Source: Inonotus obliquus (lineage: Eukaryota > Basidiomycota > Agaricomycetes > Hymenochaetales > Hymenochaetaceae). Taken from it: 64,000 bases of DNA. Where the stretch lies: assembly GCA_032164295.1 (NCBI GenBank), contig JAJHTX010000002.1:3224001-3288000 (forward strand). The letters are read 5' to 3'. Under the pieces are notes generated by a model. The model saw only the letters and a program-made list of their open reading frames with translations. It ran no database searches and was not told the origin of the DNA. This document shows, one piece after another, positions 1-11,171 of this stretch (position 1 is its first letter; every line of letters begins with the position of its first letter). The translations under genes and the position numbers were made by a program.

Positions 1-1
1 G

Positions 2-163
2 TCACAGATGGAGAAGCTCATGCCAGAGATGAACAACGTCGCCGATTATATGCTTTACTCGACTTCAGATACAAACGAAACCGTGGATTTGGAAGCTTGC
101 AAGTTCTGGCTTACCTTTCGCAGAGGTGACAGATGGCCTACATCGCTTGATTCAATAAATTAG
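2..163 (+). pseudogene. KAP104: Transportin (Kap104/TNPO1) fragment
   Basis: From base 2 one frame reads a stretch matching the HEAT-repeat part of transportin-1/Kap104, the importin that carries PY-NLS cargo such as hnRNPs. The visible motifs are EKLMPEMNNVADYML and then LEACKFWLTF, where the family has LEAC-E-FWLT. After FWLTF the expected A-E continuation appears only in another frame, as if one base (C near 120) had been inserted. The open frame ends at TAG 161-163, and I found no further transportin sequence in the next 2 kb. A genuine donor (GAG|GTGACA near 125) could explain the end instead. I favour a broken or truncated copy, but the 5' part lies outside the window. Family assignment is firm; the pseudogene status is inferred. 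Confidence 0.7.
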
Positions 164-2130
164 CTACAAAAGCGGCCGAGAAGTATGAAAACCACCATAC
201 TTACACCTGTACAACTGAATTGCTAATATTAATCTCAGTTCTGCATCATTCATCATGAAACTTTGTGGTTACATATAATGACATATATACTAGCATAATA
301 TCCAAAAGTTGTATGTTTTTGTTCAGAGGTACAAATAATAAAAAATTGAAAAGTCGGATTGTATCCAGTTCTCACATGATCAGACTCCAAATTGAGCAGC
401 GTAAACGACATCCTGTAACTCGACACACAGCGAGTATTATGCTTTGAGATTTTGCACAATATTTCCACTGACCCATAGCTAGTGCTGTACAAAATTTCAG
501 CGCAGAAGCTGCACGTCTCATAATTGTACCAATAATACAATGCGTGAGAAAGTTCTCAGTTCACAAAAAGTAACTGATTTGGAAAGAATGCCGCACTGTG
601 CGCTCGAGATCTCAGCATATACTAGGTATTTCTACACCAAAATTTACAGGATAGTAGATGTCATCACTGGCTACCTGTGTACACGTTTGTAGGTCGAAAG
701 ATGAAGATTTGAGTGAGCTACGGCAAAAGTGTGCGTTAGGGGGTCACTGTGCATTGAGGGGTCACGCACAGTAAGCCTAACTAGGCAGAGGGTGACCTGT
801 CACCTCTCGGTGTTGGTTGGTTTTTAAAATACATTCCCTCATTTATAATTCCCTATCCACTTTGGGACCCTTGCAGGTAATTGTTAAACAATTCTTGGGG
901 CTTCGTTGGATGGGAGGGTTCAATCACATGGTCTCCCCCTGCTTACCTAAGGTGTGTGTAACCTTTCAGCAGCCGTGATAGTGTCCACTACACCACACGC
1001 CCACTGCATTAGTTAGCTACATTCTTGTCCGATCCTCAGGCTGAGGCGAAGAAAGCTAATCTTGGTGAGAATGACAGTTCGCATGGATGTATCGTGCAAT
1101 GATTCGACATTTGCTGCCAAGCCACCGAAAAATCAACCTTGTTTTCCCATGTCAGTTAGATCGTTTACCTATACCATGGCAAGATGTGACCAGCGGAATC
1201 GGACCACGTATAAATTGACAAGGTGATGCTTGGAGGACGCGGACCCACGTTGTCTACTCCTTGCTGGAATGATTGGAGGATCCGAACTCGAATGCGAATA
1301 GTGGTCTCGTGGAAGATTGAATTATAATTGAGATGGAATATGAAGCTGCGTGAATGTGGTCCAGTGATTCAAAGCATATTGGAAGCCAAGACGACCTTCG
1401 TAGATGCAGTACCGTCATATCCCGAATGGAAGGAGAGGAATACCTTCAACCCACCTTTTCACGATGTGAAGGTTTGAATCAGCCACAACCGTTTCAAACC
1501 GAATCGATGACGCATCTACGTTCGGTCCGCCAGCGGGTTAACCCTGTGTGCCAGGACATGTGGAACGTAGTGAAGCATAGACACCAGATTGGGTGTAGGA
1601 TAGTGCTTCCTATGTGCGCCAATCCAACTCTTCGGTAAAGTGTCCAAGAAGAGCACCCCGCGAGACGGTAAGAATGGGGTGGTACAAAGAGGGGATAATC
1701 CGTGACTTTGAAATTGCAAGATTACATAGTCAAGAGGAGCATGTCGTAGTGTCAGTTGTCGCGGTTGGTGTGAGAATTTTACTGTTTTGCAATCATCGTT
1801 TTATGTCGACCGTTGACGCATATAAGAGCCTGCCTCAGTAGATTTAGCGCTCCAGTATTTCAAAGAGTCGAGTCATCTCAACTGAGAGTAAGGAAAATAT
1901 GTAACTTCGAAACTTGAAGAATGCGTGCGTGGAATTTGTAAGCAGAATCGGACAAAGATGCCATGGATTCCCTAGAAAATCTATATTCAGCAAATGACGG
2001 GACTACGTCTACGTACGAGACTATGAAAAGTAAGGGTGTTAGCTCGAATAGTTCAGTACATGCAATATCTTGTAGAGGGAAGGGGGGTTTGAACGTACAC
2101 ACATGTACAGGACTATCCTACCGACCACCA
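164..2130. other. Intergenic, no convincing gene
   Basis: About 2 kb with only short, unconnected open frames that show no recognisable domain or splice-linked continuation. It holds the tRNA-like relic at 897-1002 and two nearby copies of a GGGGTCAC motif around 740-765. The 3' end of LCL3 closes it on the right. Confidence 0.6.
897..1002 (-). other. Degenerate tRNA-like sequence
   Basis: Read on the minus strand from 1002, the sequence starts GGGCGTG and then has TGGTGTAGTGG, a perfect A-box (D-arm) of a eukaryotic tRNA, followed by ATCAC as in many tRNAs. Further on is a possible stem CTGCT/AGCAG around a loop large enough for a loop plus intron. A damaged B-box follows (ATTGAACCC for TTCGAACCC), and a GCCCC end can partly pair with the start. 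The T-stem does not pair and the B-box lacks a base. I read it as a tRNA pseudogene or a tRNA-derived short element, not a working tRNA. Confidence 0.35.
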
Positions 2131-3322
2131 TCAAGAACCAAACAATCTCGACAGGAAACTTCGCGAACTATTTTTTTTTCTCGTTTCTGCCGCTGAGGTT
2201 GCATCAGAAACCTGTTCGGACTCTGCGGCCGCCTCCTCGACGGTGTTGGGCAAACGATGTCTTCGTTTGTATTCTGCAGGAGTTTCGAAGTTAGTGCCAT
2301 TCACCCATTGCCCTTGTCGTTGCTTTCTGAATAGGAATCAGACTTATCAGTGCATCGTTAAATGATTTCACGATTTTACTAACCTAGCTTTGGCTTCAAT
2401 AGCTAAATGACCTTCCACACCACCTCGTCCATAAACTGCTCCACTTTCCTTGTAAGTTACAGCCAATCCAGCGCGAAGCATTTCATCGGCAAGGGACGTT
2501 CCCCACCAGCGAGTTAGGAACCATCGACCAAATCCACCGGGTAGCATCACTGCTGCCACCTAAATGAACAGTGTCACCTTCTTAGAGAAGGCCGTACTTG
2601 AAATGACGCACAGCACGCCCATACTGATCACGCTTAAGAAGCTGACAGTAGACAATCTGACCCAGGATTTTGCTCTTCAACCATTCCAACGCCTCCTTGG
2701 CGAATGGCTGAGCCTCCTTATTGAAGTGTCCGTACTATAGATATTGTTACTTGTATTGATTCCGAGCACTGATTTAGAGCCGGTCTACCTCTGGAGCGTC
2801 GATACCAGCCAGGCGAATGGATATGGTCTTCAATCCTGTCCCGCCCAGTTAGCTCAGAAATCGATAAACATCATTCCGTTTAAGGACCTTTTGGGCTATT
2901 TGGACTTCCTACTCCTTTATAATGCTTCCAAAACACAGCAGAAACCGGTGTATGGTACAAGCGAAACCCATCCGGATCCCCAACACTGAAATTCCTGATT
3001 ATTATTGATGCACTTTATAAAAGGGAACTAATTACCTCGTGACTATTCCTTTGATCCATCGCTTCTCATCATAGAGGTTAGGAGTAATCCATTCATATGT
3101 CGGAAACCTTCTTAAAAAGCGATTGCGAAATTTAAGGATAGCCACCGTTGCAAGCGAACCAACAAGGCAGCCAACAGCTACTGTATAACAGAAGCGGTCT
3201 TTGACCGGATATTTCTCGTATTCTGCGAGCAATTCATCAAGCTCCGACTTTGGTGCGACCTTGGGTTTACTAGGGGTTGATCCTTTGGAGGACGAAGACG
3301 AAGACGACCATCCATAGGGCAT
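2131..3322 (-). CDS. LCL3: LCL3-type membrane-anchored endonuclease
   Basis: Staphylococcal-nuclease-fold (thermonuclease) protein of the LCL3 family, usually placed in the mitochondrial envelope. Six exons join in frame: 3322-3036, 2985-2888, 2835-2789, 2734-2612, 2559-2384 and 2326-2131, giving about 308 residues. The N-terminus is Ser/Lys-rich, then one membrane helix follows (VAVGCLVGSLATVAILKF) and RRFPTYEWITP. The nuclease core shows [30 protein letters not shown], the conserved AQPFAKEALEWL and KRDQYGRA. The C-terminal tail is charged and poorly conserved. An upstream in-frame ATG exists at 3463, but the family-like start is MPYGW at 3322. The gene is divergent from the TOG gene. Nuclease activity and targeting are inferred from the family. 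Confidence 0.85.
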
Positions 3323-3496
3323 GGTTGTTCGTTCCACACATGAGATTCGTGAGGCAGCAGCGCTGAGAGGAGGTTGCGGGACATGCCGAGACGCGAGCAT
3401 GGTCACGCTATCGAACGCGTCTCGTGTTGATTGACAAACCAATACGCCACTTGACTCTCTCATTATTACTATCCCTCACAGAGACGAGGCCAGTTC
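3323..3496. promoter_or_regulatory. Divergent promoter LCL3 / TOG protein
   Basis: Only 174 bp separate the chosen start codons of LCL3 (minus) and the TOG protein (plus), so the two must share a compact bidirectional promoter. I see no clear TATA box. Confidence 0.45.
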
Positions 3497-6400
3497 ATGG
3501 ACGGCCCACCGCCTCCAGAGGAGGACTTCTCCACACTTCCTGTCGCTGATCGCCTCGCTCACAAGAACTGGAAGGCAAGAGTCTCAGGATACGAAACCCT
3601 CATCAAAACATTCCAAAATACAGTCTCCGACTCTGATCCTGCTTTCAAACCTTATCTCAGCAATCCAGATACCCTCAAGAGGATCACAATAGATGCCAAT
3701 GCAGTCGCTCAGGAGAAGGGTGTCGAGGCAGTTGTAGCGTTCGTTAAGTTTGCTGGAGAAACCGCAGCGAAAACACGTGAAGTGGTCGTACCTGGTTTGG
3801 TCGATAAATGCTTTGGCTCTGCCCGTGCGGGGACGAGGAATCAAGCGATTGAACTCGCTTTGCAGTACGTCGAAGTTGAGAATGGTGGAACCGGTGTCGT
3901 GGTGCGTCCGCCTCGCCCTTTGTGTAACTGAATGCAACTCATGATACACGAACAGAACGATATACTTCCTGGTCTAGGCGCCAAACAGCCCAAAACAGTT
4001 GCGGGCTGTATTGTGGCTTTGAATGAATGTGTAAAGTGCGTCTACATGTAGCTCGAGCTGAAGTAGTACAATAACTCTCGCTTGCAGGGCATTCGGCTCG
4101 ACGGCCGTTCCTCCACCACCAATATTGAAAGTCTTACCGAAAATTTTCGGTCATACGGATAAGACGGTTCGCGCCGAAGGGAGTAATCTTGCCCAATCGT
4201 TGTATCAATGTATTGGACCGGCAATTGAGCCATGGCTAGCAGACCTCAAGCCGGTACAAGTGAAGGAATTGAAGGAAAGCTTTGAGAAGATGGACGGCGA
4301 GGGAAAGGGTAAAGGTTCTTTGAAACCGGAACGCTTCACGAGAGCACAGGCTCGAGAGATGGAAGCTGGTGTAGAGGATGAGGTTCCTCAGGAAGGTCCG
4401 TCCATATCGTGTTATTCCTTGTCGCTGCGCAGGACAATGCTGAGCATACTCTAGATCCTGTCGAGATGGACCCGCGCGCTTTCGCAGAGGAGGTGGATAT
4501 ATCTGATAAGGTGCCTTCAGGGTTCCAAGCTGCTCTTGGGTTGTCGAAGTGGAAGGAGAGGAAAGAAGCATTGGATGCGCTCTTAACGGTTCTTAACGCA
4601 ACGCCGCGAATAAAGGATGGTCCTGAAATTGCGGACGTGGTCAAAGCGCTGGCCGGGCGTATGTCTGATGCAAATATCAACTGCGTCATGACTGCAGCAA
4701 ACTGCTTGGAGGCGTTGGCGAAAGGAATGATGAAGAGCTTTGGAAGATTTCGCGATGTAGTCGTCCCGCCGATACTGGAACGACTCAAGGAAAGAAAACA
4801 AAACGTAACTGATGCCCTTGGCAATGCTCTTGACGCAGTTTTTGCGACGGTATGCCTTTTTTTCTCCGCATACTCAACGCGACTTATCTGTCTCTAGACA
4901 ACGTTACCTGATACACTCGAGAACATTCTCCCTGCGCTTTCGTCCAAAAATCCTCAGGTCAAGGAAGGGACGATGAAGTTTTTGTGTCGCTGCTTGACTA
5001 CGACCACTATACCCCCAGCAGCTCCGCAGGTAAAGCCTCTTTCAGAGGCTCTCGCAGGTCTTCTCGAAGATTCATTCGAAGGAGCACGAAATGAAGCTGC
5101 GACATGCTTGGGGACGCTCATGAAAATTGTTGGAGAGCGCCCGTTAAACGCCATCATGGATCAATTAGCGGATGTCCGAAAGGTCAAAGTCAAAGAAGCG
5201 TACGAGAAGGCTACCGTGAAATGCAAGGCAGGTGGTGGACCAGCCCCTCGTGGTGGAGCTCCTCCCGCCAAAGCGAAACCATCAGCAACAAAGCCTCCTG
5301 CTTCCGCTCCCGTTCCTAACGAGGACGCATTGACCAACGATATCGGCCCGCCAAGACCAAAAGCGAAGCCGCCCGCCCGCTTGCTAGCAAAGAAAGCCGC
5401 AACGGATGATGCTCCTAACGGAGAATCGCCTACATCAGAGCAACCAAAACCCGTCGCAAAGATCCCTGCTCGTCCAATGGTAGGTCTCCGATCGTCTAAC
5501 AAAAAGACAAGAAACCTGATCTGGATTGGTACAGCAAGCCAAGAAGCCCGCCCCTGCAGCTGCAGCTGTTGCAGCGTCTTCCAAATCTGCAAAGCCTTCT
5601 GCTCCAGCCCCTCCTGGTGCTCTGGACGCCTTCAAATTCAAGCATTCTTCGGAGGATGCCGAAGCTCTTGCAGCGGATCTTATTCCCAGCGAAATCGCTA
5701 CAAACCTCAGTGATTCGAACTGGAAGTTGCGATTGGGGGCCCTTGAAGAGATGACCACATGGATTGAAGGTGTTGTGGGTTCTGTGGAAAGTGAAGTCAT
5801 CGTTCGCTTCTTGATCAAGAAAGGAGGGAACGAGAAAAACTTTCAGGTATTAGTCACGTTGATTCCTGGCTCGTTAATACCTAACTTTCATTTGAAGGTC
5901 TCATCGAAGCTATATGGAATTCTTTCTATCTTAGCCGAACGGTGCCCGACATTCGGACGGTCCTCCGTGGCTTTGGCGAGCCCCCATCTGAGTGAGAAGC
6001 TGGGTGACATGAAGCTGAAGAAACCTGCTGGCGAGACGCTCTCACTCTTTGCAGAAAAGACTTCATTGCAGTTCGTATTAAATCATGGTAATAGTAGCCT
6101 TTACCCACCCCGGCTATCTTGTTATTGACATTAACACTACGCAGCGTACGAGACTCTGAACAAGCAGAAGGCGCCCAAAGTTCTTGCCGATTCCTTGGGC
6201 TGGATAGATACCGCCCTCACAGAATTCGGCGTATCCGGCATATCTCTCCGAAGTCTTATCGAATTTCTCAAGACCGCGCTAGGAAACTCAAACGCTGCTG
6301 TGAGGACAAGTGCTACTAAGACTCTGATAACCATCAAGCTCTTCGTCGGACCAAGTACGCCCACATTTCCCGCATAGTTCTCCGTTTAATTGCTGAACCT

Positions 6401-9400
6401 CGTTAATTAGGCGTAAAGGAGCTTCTAGGGGAGGTCAATCCTCAATTGCTCGCTACCATTCAGAGCGAATTTGATAAAGTTGAAGGAAAACCTGCTCCCG
6501 AACCTTCCAGGACATCTGTGGATGTGCAAAATATGGGATCGGGCAGCAGCTCCTCGAAGGGTCCCGCTGCTGTCGACGCCATGGATGATCTTTTCCCGCG
6601 CGTAGAGGTTGACGGGTTACTGAAGGGTACGACGATTTTGACAGGAGCAAAAAGTGATGCGTGGAAGGTTAAGAAGGAAGCCCTGGAAACTCTTCAGGCT
6701 ATCCTTGACCAAGGGCCCAATAAACGACTGAAGCCAAGCATGGGTTCGTTTGCAATATAATAACAGTAGCACCAGGTTCTCTGACATTCAGGATTTTACA
6801 GGCGAGATTGGGCAAATACTCAAGGCTCGAGTAACGGACACCAACAAAGCGGTACAGTTGCTGGCGTTGGATGTCGTTGCACGTATCGCTACCGGTATGG
6901 GCAGGCCATTTGAAAAGCACACTCGTTTCTTTGCATTACCGGTTGCGACAGTCCTTTCTGATCAAAAGGCGAACATCCGACAGGCGGGATTGGCGACGTT
7001 GACTGCCATCGCAGAAGCCTGCGAAGGTGTCGACAGTATGGTACATGGTTTCGCAACCGCACTCGAATCAGCCAACCCACTGCAACGGGCGACCCTTCTC
7101 AACTGGATTGCTGAATGGTTCAAAACGCATGAACCTAGCGCATCCCTCGACTTGAGCACATGGGCAGCTCCGATCGTGTCGTGTCTGGATGATCGAAGTG
7201 GCGACGTTCGAAAGGCTGCTCAAGCTGCCTTGCCCTTCGTAATTGCGCAGTGCGGTGTTGACTATGTATTGCAGCAGACGAACTCTTTGAAGCCTGCGTC
7301 CAGGACGAGCGTAATGCCCCTTGTCAGAGCCGCCGCTGCCGCTGCGCCAGAGAAATCAAGTAAGCCAGATTCCGTCCCCGCGCCAGCGCCTGTCAAGCCA
7401 CCAGCGCCAACCTCAGTCAGTCCACCTCCCCAGTCACCCCAGCCGACACGATCGGATTCTCCTGCTACCGCACAACCTTCTGCACCTGTTGCAAGCAAGC
7501 TCACTGGGGTACGCCGTAAGCTTCCGCAAGGTTCCATATCTAGGCCAGACTCAAGAGCAGGTGCTATTGAGGAGCCTTCCGCCGTTGCGGCTCCGTCACG
7601 CATAGCCTCAAAGCCTGGGCTAACCGGTTTAAAGAAACCTGTAGGTATATTCACTGCCAAACCGGCTGCAGCCGCTGCTCCTTCGCCGACTTTGTCTGCA
7701 CCGTTTATAACTAAGAACATCGAAGCTAAGAAGTCCAGACTGAACAAGGATGGTATTCGCTGGATAGTCGAGTCTGGTCCTATTCGAAAAGACCTCGTTG
7801 ATCTCCTCCAGGTTCAAATGGAACCGCACATTTCGAGAGATTTGCTATCTCAGCTGTTCAGTCGAGACCATAATGCGGTCAACGACTTCGTTTCAGGCAT
7901 GAATATGATTTGTGAATTCTACCAGGCATTGGTCACGGGTGACGACAAATATGGGTTTAGCGGGCAGGATCGTCATGATGTCGGAATTGCGAATACAGAC
8001 TTGGCCCTCAAATATGTGTCAGTTCGTGTTCACGAACCTCAGCCTAACCTTATAGGCAAATGCCTCGACGTTGTAGAGAACATCATGGCATTCCTTCGTG
8101 ATGTTAATTACCAGCTGAGCGATGCCGAAGCCTTGTGTTTTGTTCCGACTATCATAAACAAGGTCAGTCTTTATTTTGTCTTCTGTTGTGCAAAGCTGAC
8201 GTGCGTCATAGCTTGGAGACGCTCGTGAGGCAGTCCGTATTCGGGTCCAGCAGATCATCCAGTCCCTTCCTAAGGTCTATGCGTATAGTAGAGTCTTCCA
8301 ACTTCTGACGGACTACGGTCTGAAGTCCAAGGTAGCCAAGACGCGACAGGGGACTCTGGATGAGATGGCTGGTATAATAAAGCGTACAGGAGTAGCGGCT
8401 TGCGAACCGACAAAATCATTTCCAGTCCTGGCGTCCATGATTTCCGACAAAGATGCGTCAGTGCGCAAGTCAGCCCTGAATACCCTCGGGGAGGGATATG
8501 TATTAGTGGGCGAAACCATATGGTCGTATGTCGGACCTCTATCTCCCAAAGATAAGACTCAGCTCGAAGAACGATTACGACGCGTTGCGGGTCCTAGCAC
8601 TGCGGAGGTTCCGGAAACTGTCGCACCTCCCTCAGTACCAGGTCCTTCATCGCGGCTGGCTTCTGGAATCGCCAAACCAGGCCCCCGAGTCAGCGCCATA
8701 GGAGGGATACCTCGCCCGTCTTCCCCCGCTGTTGCAGCCAACTCCCGTTTTGCACGACCTGCTTCACCTGCTCTACCCGCACCTTCCACAGGACCTGCCG
8801 GTACACCCGCGGTATCCAGACTTCCAAAGAACGCAGCTTCAGACCTTGCTTCTCCACGCCTTGCCCGTCCAAAGAGTTTCTTGCCATCTCGTCTTGGTAA
8901 TTCGCGAATAGCAGGGCCGTCATTTGCCGCTCCGACTCAGGTCCAGACCGAGGAAACCGCACCTGGCTCAAGACCGCTTAATGGGCAGCATTATCGACAA
9001 TCATCCACAGCTACGATCAACGCAGCTGAGGACCTGGCGCCTGTCCCGGAACCAGAAGAGCCAGAGGGAGATGGTGTTTCTTTGACTATCTCAAAGATCT
9101 TGAGCAGTGATTCAGCTCGGAGCGTCGACGCGCTCAAACAAATTCAAAGGGTACTCGAAGTCAGTCCCGATGATGGATCATCTTCACCGGCTTACATGGA
9201 ACTATCGGATCACACGGAAGGATTGATCGAAACTATTACGCTGCAGATGAGCCATGTATTTGAGAATGCCTCAACCATCGTCGAACCGGAGAATTTCCGT
9301 CTCGCTAAGCACCTGATTCAAACTATCAACGCTTTCTGCGACCATCCCTTGCTGGCCGAATCGATCCAGGTTGAAAATCTGGTAGGCCTATTTGAGGAGT

Positions 9401-10761
9401 TGACTCTTCGTTTACTCCAGACGGACGAGAGTGAAAGTAGCAAAGTCAAGGATCTCTCTAGGTTTATAAACATGATCATTCTTCGACTATTCGCAACGTG
9501 CCGGCGAATGGCAGTGCTGAGGTAACGTCTTCCCTACACCCCTCTTCGTATACCTGGCTAACAAATTTATCAGGGCTCTGTTTTCACTGCTGCTACAGAT
9601 AGTCAAACCATTCCCGGTCAACGGAACAATGCCCGATACTAAAGAAGCAAAAGTCGCGGAATTAGTCTTGAAGTGCATATGGAAACTCGCCCGAAACATT
9701 CCGACAGATTTAGAGAAGGAGGACTTAGACCCTGTGGAATTATTCCCCGCTATAGAGCACTTCTTGCAATCCATCCCGCCGAACGAATGGAGAGCACGTG
9801 CAACGAATAAAGTTCCCAGCGGCGACATGCCACTCCGCACCATAAAAGTAATAATCCAGCATGTTGTTGGTAAGTAGTACTGTTCTTCCACGTTGGAACA
9901 CTGATTTAGGACCGTTGCTCCCTTCAGCTTTCTATGGGGATGATGTTTACGACCTACTTTCATCTTCTTTCGAGGATCCATCAGCAACTATTGTGTATCC
10001 TTATGTGTATCGCATTTTAAACACAAGCCGAGCAAACCAAGAGAATGGTGCTCAGCGACAGCCGACGAATGGATCTTCAAATGGTGCCGGTCGACCTGAA
10101 TCGCGTGCCTCAGCCAGTCAACCTGCGAGCCCACGAGCTAGATCGTCCGTTGCTTCAAACGATCGCCAAAGTTCAGTGCCGAGTCGACATACGTCTCACA
10201 GCGGTTTGTCGGCGAATGGTGGTGGTATGCTTCCCCCTCCCGTTGACGAGCCGGACCCGGATGATCAGCTGTTGACGATTATCAACCATATTTCGAGTGA
10301 AACGACGGGTGCCATGCACAAGGAAGGGATCACGGAGCTACATCACTTCCTCAAAGCCTATCCCCACAAGAAGCCACGCGTCGATAGGATGCTTGAAAAC
10401 ACTGGTCCCGCTTTCAGAAAGTACATAGCCCGTGCCTTGGCTAGCAGAGCTGCTGAGGACGAGGAGCGTAATGTAGCAGTTGCGGATACCCTTTCCAGTA
10501 TGCTGACTATCTCTCTTCCTTCTCTTCAATACTAACTTATTGCCAGAGCTTGAATCAAAGAGCCGTGAAGGTGTTTATCCCGCCCAGACGGAGCGCGAAT
10601 CTATGTCACCGAAGTCACCTACGTCGCCAAGGAGATCCAGTGGACCAACTGAGCTACCTCCTGCTGACGAGGAAAGGCTGCATCGGTTGCATGACTTGTT
10701 CCGATACCGAGCCAGCACGACGAGTAATGGCTCACGGACAAAGGATTCGGAGGGGAGCTGA
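3497..10761 (+). CDS. STU2: XMAP215/Stu2 family TOG-domain microtubule polymerase
   Basis: A large multi-exon gene (roughly 2,000 residues by estimate) for a Dis1/XMAP215 microtubule plus-end polymerase, which loads tubulin through TOG (HEAT-repeat) domains. TOG1 starts at once (ADRLAHKNWKARVSGYE, 3550-4370). TOG2 follows (ALGLSKWKERKEALDAL, 4530-5220), then a Lys/Ala/Pro linker (5220-5620). Three further TOG-like arrays begin near 5640 (SDSNWKLRLGALEEM), 6580 (SDAWKVKKEALETLQ) and 7720 (up to about 8570), separated by Ser/Pro/Ala-rich basic linkers. A helical C-terminal region covers 9060-10540. Introns are short, for example 5482-5533 before QAKKPAP. The last exon begins with ELESKSREG and stops at 10759-10761. 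Ascomycete Stu2/Alp14 have two TOGs; the longer layout resembles animal ch-TOG. Family certain, TOG count by eye. Confidence 0.88.
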
Positions 10762-11171
10762 GTAGATTGACCACCTGAGCGTATTGACATGTAGCTTTAC
10801 CTTCATTTTTTCCCCTCTTCTATTTTAGAGGTGTTTCAACATATTCATGATAAGAACAGTTTAGTTATTATTGATGCAGTGTAAATAAGAAATCCAACGC
10901 AGTTCACCGTAGACGATGACTGAAGTAATAAATAATCATGTCGTGCCGATCGTTTGGGGTCATGTGCCCTGTATGATTGGCGCGGCGCAAATTCCTCTTC
11001 AAAATTCTTGTACCTTCTGCTCTTCTGACCAGCCGATCAGTCCCAATTCATGTTTCTATAGCGTCGTTTATTACTCTCGGACGCTTACGGAGGAACACCC
11101 TACAAACGTGACGCAGAAAGCACGACCCCTCAACATTTGTACATTCGCCTTGCTCTTACGACTTGTCCGCC
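10762..11171. other. Intergenic spacer with acyltransferase promoter
   Basis: About 410 bp between the TOG gene stop and the ATG of the acyltransferase. It holds no conserved open frame. A pyrimidine-rich stretch near 10800-10830 probably belongs to the 3' UTR of the TOG gene. Confidence 0.5.

Noticed and set aside
1354..1841. Overlapping short ORFs in the left intergenic region
   Set aside because: No domain, no codon pattern distinct from background, and the frames do not connect through splice sites.
3323..3463. Longer LCL3 start at 3463
   Set aside because: The extra 47 residues show no targeting or family pattern and would consume most of the shared promoter; MPYGW at 3322 fits the family.
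4336..4824. 162-codon minus-strand frame opposite TOG2
   Set aside because: It is the shadow of a conserved exon; the plus strand carries the recognisable TOG sequence.
7262..7747. 161-codon minus-strand frame inside the TOG gene
   Set aside because: It is antisense to a Pro/Ala/Ser linker of a clear gene; the Gly/Ala-rich translation is the mirror of that composition.
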